Under the pieces are notes generated by a model. The model had not been told where the DNA came from, ran no database searches, and worked only from the letters and a program-made list of their open reading frames with translations. DNA of 64,000 bases from Microlunatus sp. Gsoil 973. GTDB taxonomy: Bacteria; Actinomycetota; Actinomycetes; Propionibacteriales; Propionibacteriaceae. Positions within the stretch are counted from its first letter, which is position 1; each line of letters starts with the position of its first letter. The stretch spans positions 3,410,001 to 3,474,000 of the forward strand of contig NZ_CP046122.1 of NCBI RefSeq assembly GCF_009707365.1. Direction: 5' to 3'. This document shows positions 59,491 through 64,000 of this stretch, piece after piece. The translations under genes were made by a program, and so were the position numbers.

Positions 59491-61653
59491 ATGAGCCAGC
59501 CCACACGCTTCGACCCGATCGGCATCGCGGTCGCCGAGTTCCGCCGGTTCCGCGGACCCGTCCCGAAGATCGCCCTGATCTTCGTTGCACTCGTACCGCT
59601 GATCTACGGCGCCATCTACCTGGCCGCGAACTGGGACCCGTACGGACGTCTCAGCGACCTGCCGGTCGCCGTCGTCAACCAGGACCAGCCCGCGAAGGCC
59701 GAAGGACGGACCATCACCGCCGGTGACGATTTCGTCGCCGAACTCGTCGCCGAGCAGGAGTTCGACTGGCACGAGGTGGACCAGCCCACAGCCGACCGCG
59801 GCCTGGCCGACGGCGACTTCTATCTCGTCGTCACCGTCCCGCCGACCTTCTCCACCGACCTGGTCAGCGGACAGACCACCGATCCGGTCCAGGCCCACAT
59901 CCAGGTACGCCGCAACGACGCCAACGGGTTCGTCATCGGCAGCATCACCAACACGGCGCAGACCAAGATCGAACAGGCGGTCGATCAGTCGGCCGTCCGA
60001 AGCTACTTCGAGGTCGTCTTCAAGAATCTCGCCACCATCAACAGAGGCCTGGACGACGCAGCCCAGGGGTCGGCCAAACTCCACGACGGCCTGGTCTCCG
60101 CCCACTCCGCCTCCGAAAAGATCGCCACCGGCGCGGCATCGCTGAGCGACGGCGCAGCTGATCTTGAAGCCGGATCGAAGAGCCTCTCCGACGGCTTGGC
60201 CGCCGCCGGCACCGGCGCCGACGACCTCTCCGACGGCCTGAACGCGATGACCACGAAGTCCGGTGATCTTGCCGACGGCGCAGACCAGGTCGCCACCGGA
60301 ACCCAGCAACTGCGCGACCGGGTCGTCCCGCCCCTGACCGCGCTGCAGAAGGCGCTGCCGCAGATGCAGAGGAACGGCGCTCGGGCCGGCGACGCGCTCA
60401 ACGACATCGCCGGCACCGCCGCCGGAGGAAGCCAGTCGATCACCGATGATCTTGACCGGGCCGGCTCCGACCTGGACCGGATCAGGCGTCGCTATCCCCA
60501 GCTCGCCGAAGATCCGGCGTTCCAGAGACTGTCCGGCCGGATCGACACGGCGTCCGGTCGCGCCACGACCATCGCCGGGGCCGCTCGGACCAATGCCGTG
60601 GTGATCTCCTCCCTCACCGCCGACGCCCGATCCGCCGGTGATGACCTGTCCGGGTCTCTGGCCGACAGCAGGAGGGACATCAACCAGCTCAACAACGGCG
60701 CCCATGACGTCGCTTCGGGCGCCCACGCGCTGAACGGCGCGATCAGCAGCGCATCCACCGGCGCCGAGTCACTGGCCACCGGGGTCTTTGATGCCGCCGA
60801 CGGCGCCGCGGCCCTCCACAACGGCGCCCGCCAGGTCTCCGACGGCGCCGACAGCCTGAAGACCGGCACCCACGACCTCGACTCTGCCCTCGGCCGACTG
60901 TCCGACGGGGCCGCCGCGCTCCATGATCAGCTTGCCGCCGCTGCCAAGAAGGTGCCGGCGATCACGGCCGATCAACAGCGCGACGCCGCGCAGGTGCTGT
61001 CCTCGCCGGCGTCGGTCGAGATGCACGTGGACAACCCGGCGACCTACTACGGACGAGGGCTGGCACCGATGTTCTTCTCCATCGCCCTGTGGGTGTTCGG
61101 AATCTCTGCCTTCCTGGTCATCCGCCCGCTGGTCGGCCGCACCCTGGTCGGCCGGGCGAATCCGACGGCCCGGCTGCTCGGCAGCTGGCTGCCGGCCGGC
61201 CTGCTGGCGATCATCGGCGGCTATCTGACGATCAGTACCGTCTGGCTGTTCCTCGGCCTCGATCCGGTGCGACCGCTGGCCCTGTACGGCGTCACCGCGC
61301 TCGGCGCCGTGGCCTTCTCGGCGATCGCCCATCTGCTCCGATCTGCCCTTGGCACACCCGGCTCGGCGCTGTTACTGATCTGGCTCATCCTGCAACTGGC
61401 ATCGGCCGGCGGCACCTACCCGCCGGCCGTTCTGCCGCGATTCTTCTCGGCGATCAGTCCGTACATGCCGATGACCTATCTGATCGACGCGTTCCGGGTC
61501 ACGATCTCCGGCGGCGAAACCGGCCACCTGATCAGGGACGTGGCGGTGTTGGCGTCGATCGCGGTCGCCGCCCTCGGGTTGGGCGTGCTGATACTGATCA
61601 GGAAGCAGCGACTTTCGATGAGGGATCTGCGCCCTCCGCTGGCTCCGGCATGA
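59491..61653 (+). CDS. YhgE/Pip-like membrane protein
   Basis: A 720-residue membrane protein of the YhgE/Pip family, related to phage-infection and type VII-associated proteins. The first helix (KIALIFVALVPLIYGAIYLA) is followed by a large outside region with many Gly/Asp/Ala-rich heptad-like repeats such as GAASLSDGAADLEAGSKSL and GADDLSDGLNAMTTKSG, a long alpha-helical rod. Five to six helices close the C-terminus (from ~520), like an ABC-2 permease. ATG 59491 follows AGGTGATC; GTG 59485 is an overlapping alternative. The 3' end overlaps the convergent MptB-like gene by 56 bp. Confidence 0.92.
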   Translation: MSQPTRFDPIGIAVAEFRRFRGPVPKIALIFVALVPLIYGAIYLAANWDPYGRLSDLPVAVVNQDQPAKAEGRTITAGDDFVAELVAEQEFDWHEVDQPTADRGLADGDFYLVVTVPPTFSTDLVSGQTTDPVQAHIQVRRNDANGFVIGSITNTAQTKIEQAVDQSAVRSYFEVVFKNLATINRGLDDAAQGSAKLHDGLVSAHSASEKIATGAASLSDGAADLEAGSKSLSDGLAAAGTGADDLSDGLNAMTTKSGDLADGADQVATGTQQLRDRVVPPLTALQKALPQMQRNGARAGDALNDIAGTAAGGSQSITDDLDRAGSDLDRIRRRYPQLAEDPAFQRLSGRIDTASGRATTIAGAARTNAVVISSLTADARSAGDDLSGSLADSRRDINQLNNGAHDVASGAHALNGAISSASTGAESLATGVFDAADGAAALHNGARQVSDGADSLKTGTHDLDSALGRLSDGAAALHDQLAAAAKKVPAITADQQRDAAQVLSSPASVEMHVDNPATYYGRGLAPMFFSIALWVFGISAFLVIRPLVGRTLVGRANPTARLLGSWLPAGLLAIIGGYLTISTVWLFLGLDPVRPLALYGVTALGAVAFSAIAHLLRSALGTPGSALLLIWLILQLASAGGTYPPAVLPRFFSAISPYMPMTYLIDAFRVTISGGETGHLIRDVAVLASIAVAALGLGVLILIRKQRLSMRDLRPPLAPA

Positions 61654-63268
61654 CCTCCGGCTCCGGCCCGTCGCCGTCGGGCGGGGACGCCTTGTCGCCG
61701 GCCTTGTCGCCGGCCTTGTCCCGCCAGATCATCCACAGCGACGTACGGTTCGGCCACTTCCACCACAGGAAGATCGCCACCAGCACCAGCATCTGGATGA
61801 TCGGGGAGACCGGATCGCGCACCCGGGCCGCCGTCCACTCCAGTGCAGCACCGAAGGCGATCGCACGGCCAGGGACGAAGGCCGCAGACAACACCGCGCC
61901 GCGCACCACCAGCAGCCGCTCGAGCTTGCCACCGGCCACCAGTGCCAGCGCCATCCAGACCTGGAGATCGTAGGAACTGAGGGTGTAGATCGACGTACAT
62001 ACCCAGGCCGTACCGATGATCATCGCGGTGCGCAGCGCCACGGTCATCGGATCCCGTTTCGGCTCGACCCCTGCTTCCGCGACGGGCGCGATCTGCCACG
62101 GGACCACCCGGGACAGCCAGAAGACGATCAGGGCAAGCAACACATAACTGACCACCCCGACGATGACCTTCGCGGTGTTCGTCCCGACGATCCCGACCAG
62201 CAGGGTGAAGAGCGGATTGACCCACCCTCCGGTCGAGATCAGCGCACCGTTGCGCACGGCCCGTTCCAAGGCGGCCGGCTCCCACAGCCCGTACGCGGCA
62301 ACCATCGGGATCGCCGCACCCAGGCAGATCAGGAACAGTTGCTTGGGCTGCCGACGGTACGCCCAGAGCATTCCGAGTCCCCAGATGCCGATGCTGATCT
62401 TGGCGCAGCCGGCGATGCCGACGCCGAGGCCGGCCAGGAACGGACTCTTCCGGATGAACATCATTCCGGCCACAGCGAAGACGACCGACAGCGCCTCGTT
62501 GTGGGCGCCCGCGACCACGGCCCAGATCAACACCGGGTTGGCGATGGTCAGCAGTGCGGCACGGGCTCGCCGTTCCGGATCGGCCGTGCGAGCGATGAGC
62601 AGGACGCCGAGACAGGCCAGCACGAACGGCACGGCGGAGAACAGCTGCAGCCAGAACACGATGTCGTGCATGTTGGTGCCGCCGAGCTTGTTCGCGGCGA
62701 GCTGCGTCCACGACGTGATCGGGCCGTACACGCTGGGCGTATCGGTCCACGGCCGCTCGGTCCAGTGCATCACCGGGTCGTACTGGCCGCGGAAGATGTC
62801 GGCCGGCGTGATCTGGTACGGATTCCGCCCGGTCACCTGCAACCGTCCGTAGGCCGCGTACATCAACACGTCGGCCGACGTCAGCGGTGGCACCAGCACT
62901 GTCGCGGTCACCAGGCCGACACCCAGCGCAGCCAGCCGGCGGGCCCGCGGTCGCCAGCCGTCGGCCAGTGCCCGCAGCGCGATCACCAGTCCGATCGCAC
63001 CGACCGCGATCGCTGCCCAGATCATCAGCGAGACCAGCCATTCGTTGGGCTCGACGACACCCTGCGGCAGATACCAGGGCGGCAGCGGATTGCGGCGCGG
63101 ACCCAGCGTGATCGTGATCACCGAAGGCCCGAGGACCCCGACGATCACCTCCAACAGCGTGGCACCGATGATCGCGGCCAGGGCGAACCGGTGGTCGCGG
63201 TGCCAACGGACCGGACGGTAGGCCGCCGGCCGCTGATCCTCGGCCGCCGGCAGCTCGGCTGCGCTCAT
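61598..63268 (-). CDS. MptB-like polyprenyl-phosphomannose-dependent mannosyltransferase
   Basis: A 556-residue GT-C type membrane transferase resembling alpha-1,6-mannosyltransferases MptA/MptB of actinobacteria, which extend lipomannan on the outer face. About twelve helices are present, with the first-loop acid region SADVLMYAAYGRLQVTGRNP (the Asp after the first outer helix is the typical GT-C catalytic spot). A Lys/Asp/Pro-rich tail carries GDKAGDKASP. Its 5' end overlaps the GT2 gene by ATGA, so the GT2 may supply its lipid-linked sugar. Confidence 0.85.
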   Translation of the reverse strand: MSAAELPAAEDQRPAAYRPVRWHRDHRFALAAIIGATLLEVIVGVLGPSVITITLGPRRNPLPPWYLPQGVVEPNEWLVSLMIWAAIAVGAIGLVIALRALADGWRPRARRLAALGVGLVTATVLVPPLTSADVLMYAAYGRLQVTGRNPYQITPADIFRGQYDPVMHWTERPWTDTPSVYGPITSWTQLAANKLGGTNMHDIVFWLQLFSAVPFVLACLGVLLIARTADPERRARAALLTIANPVLIWAVVAGAHNEALSVVFAVAGMMFIRKSPFLAGLGVGIAGCAKISIGIWGLGMLWAYRRQPKQLFLICLGAAIPMVAAYGLWEPAALERAVRNGALISTGGWVNPLFTLLVGIVGTNTAKVIVGVVSYVLLALIVFWLSRVVPWQIAPVAEAGVEPKRDPMTVALRTAMIIGTAWVCTSIYTLSSYDLQVWMALALVAGGKLERLLVVRGAVLSAAFVPGRAIAFGAALEWTAARVRDPVSPIIQMLVLVAIFLWWKWPNRTSLWMIWRDKAGDKAGDKASPPDGDGPEPEVMPEPAEGADPSSKVAAS

Positions 63269-64000
63269 CGTTGCCGGAAGCGTTGCAGCAGGTTGTTGAC
63301 CGCCGAGGAGTTGCGCAGCTCGTCGGTCGCCTTGGAAATCATTCCGCGGGCGGTCAGCGCCCGGGTGACGTCGGCGAGCTGACGGGCGCGGTGCAGCTGC
63401 CCGGCGAGATCGTTCGAAGTTGCCCGGTGGCCGAGATCGACGTCGATCTCGGTCACCGTGAGTCCGGCCCGGACGATGTCGATGGTCATTCCGGTCTCCA
63501 CACCCCAGCCGGCGGCCAGCGGGCTGGCCAGTTCGAAGGCGCGCCGGGTCAGGCAGCGCTGCCCCGAGAGCGGCGCCCGGGCCTGGAAGCCGGACAGCTC
63601 GGCGATGCCGCGCCGGGCGGTGTTGACGACGATGCCCATGCCTCCGGCCGGGGATCCGTCGTCGGTGGTCTGCTGCGGCAGCACGCCGATGGTCAGGTCG
63701 GCCTCGCCGGCCACCACCGGTGCGATCAGCGGTGCGGCGTTGGCGGCGGTTTCGCCCAGGTCGGCATCCAACAGCAGGATGATGCCTGCCTCGGGGCGTC
63801 CGTCCCGCTGCTCGATGACGCCGAGCGCGTTCACCCCGGACTCGATCGCGGCCGACTTGCCGCGATTCCGATCGTGCCGGACGACGATGGCGCCGGCTCC
63901 GGTCGCGTACTCACCCGTCCGGTCGGTGCTCCCGTCGTCGACGACGATCACGGTTGCCACGTGGGGCAGTTCCCGTACGGCCGTCACTGTGGCAGCGATG
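63265..64000 (-). CDS. GT2-family glycosyltransferase (5' end outside window)
   Basis: A GT2 transferase whose beginning lies past base 64000. It shows ATVIVVDDGSTDRTGEYATG (the nucleotide-sugar DDGS motif), NRGKSAAIESGV and the metal-binding LLLDADLGE (DAD). It ends with 'KATDELRNSSAVNNLLQRF' and no helix, so it is soluble or membrane-associated. The order GT2 then MptB-like on the same strand with an ATGA overlap suggests the pair make and use a polyprenyl-phosphate sugar. The substrate is not fixed by sequence. Confidence 0.87.
   Translation of the reverse strand, partial: IAATVTAVRELPHVATVIVVDDGSTDRTGEYATGAGAIVVRHDRNRGKSAAIESGVNALGVIEQRDGRPEAGIILLLDADLGETAANAAPLIAPVVAGEADLTIGVLPQQTTDDGSPAGGMGIVVNTARRGIAELSGFQARAPLSGQRCLTRRAFELASPLAAGWGVETGMTIDIVRAGLTVTEIDVDLGHRATSNDLAGQLHRARQLADVTRALTARGMISKATDELRNSSAVNNLLQRFRQR

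Noticed and set aside
58739-61653. Ordinary drug-efflux ABC transporter
   Set aside because: The ATPase lacks LSGGQ and the switch His, and the partner has a long rod domain, which fits the YhgE/Pip class better.

Overview
The window looks like chromosomal DNA of a high-GC Gram-positive bacterium (Actinomycetota). The main evidence is a WhiB-type iron-sulfur regulator, a bacterial proteasome activator (Bpa), a DUF2510 protein, two LytR-CpsA-Psr (LCP) ligases and an MptB-like lipid-linked mannosyltransferase. A soil or environmental Propionibacteriales (Microlunatus-like) host would fit, but that is inference: no rRNA or other species-level marker is present. There is no transposase, integrase, phage gene or CRISPR array.

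Bases 1-9.6 kb hold carbohydrate and small-molecule metabolism with transport: a frameshifted sugar-phosphate isomerase, a LysR regulator, an LCP protein, a DapA-family aldolase, a DHA2 drug exporter, a GH36-like glycosidase, a THUMP-class RNA methyltransferase and a YeiH-type exporter. Bases 9.6-10.2 kb are non-coding and packed with two repeat families and a possible decayed ABC gene. Bases 10.2-13.8 kb hold an HNH protein and a GtrA/GtrB/GT-C glycosylation set in which GtrB and GT-C are one ORF. Bases 13.8-25.4 kb hold catabolic genes: M20 peptidase, class III transaminase, amidase with a shortened UraD homologue, a MocR/aldo-keto reductase pair, a frameshifted epimerase, an acyltransferase and an alpha/beta hydrolase. 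Bases 25.5-30.7 kb are an operon of ABC ATPase, permease and a beta-propeller/phosphoesterase fusion, closed by two hairpins.

Bases 30.9-41 kb hold a CPA1 antiporter, a SnoaL-like protein, a DUF3048 lipoprotein-like protein, a P-loop kinase, three tRNAs (Arg-ACG, Ser-GCT, Ser-UGA), a Pit phosphate permease with two small membrane proteins, an acetyltransferase, a second LCP protein and a PH-domain membrane protein. Bases 41-48.7 kb hold a quinone oxidoreductase, a LacI regulator/Gfo-Idh-MocA dehydrogenase operon with a clear operator, a 100-bp hairpin, and a heterodimeric ABC exporter in which one nucleotide-binding domain has lost its catalytic motifs. Bases 48.8-56.9 kb are a housekeeping block: bpa, WhiB, HAD hydrolase, serS, a PAP2-diacylglycerol-kinase fusion, an orphan AbiEi-like protein and pheA. 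Bases 57-64 kb hold a DUF2510 protein, a TetR/ATPase/YhgE operon and a convergent MptB-like/GT2 pair that runs off the end.

The most unusual non-coding feature is a dispersed element seen at three loci (about 9.8, 54.3-54.6 and 55.8 kb). A 20-bp near-palindrome centred on CTGCAG (CTGCAT at the first locus) is flanked by GAGCAACTGGTGC-type units that keep a strict 19-bp phase outward from the centre. Spurious ORFs read through it. Two other possible sequence-level events are single-base frameshifts in otherwise intact genes (base 76 and the C-run at 22539-22543); real mutation and sequencing error cannot be separated here.
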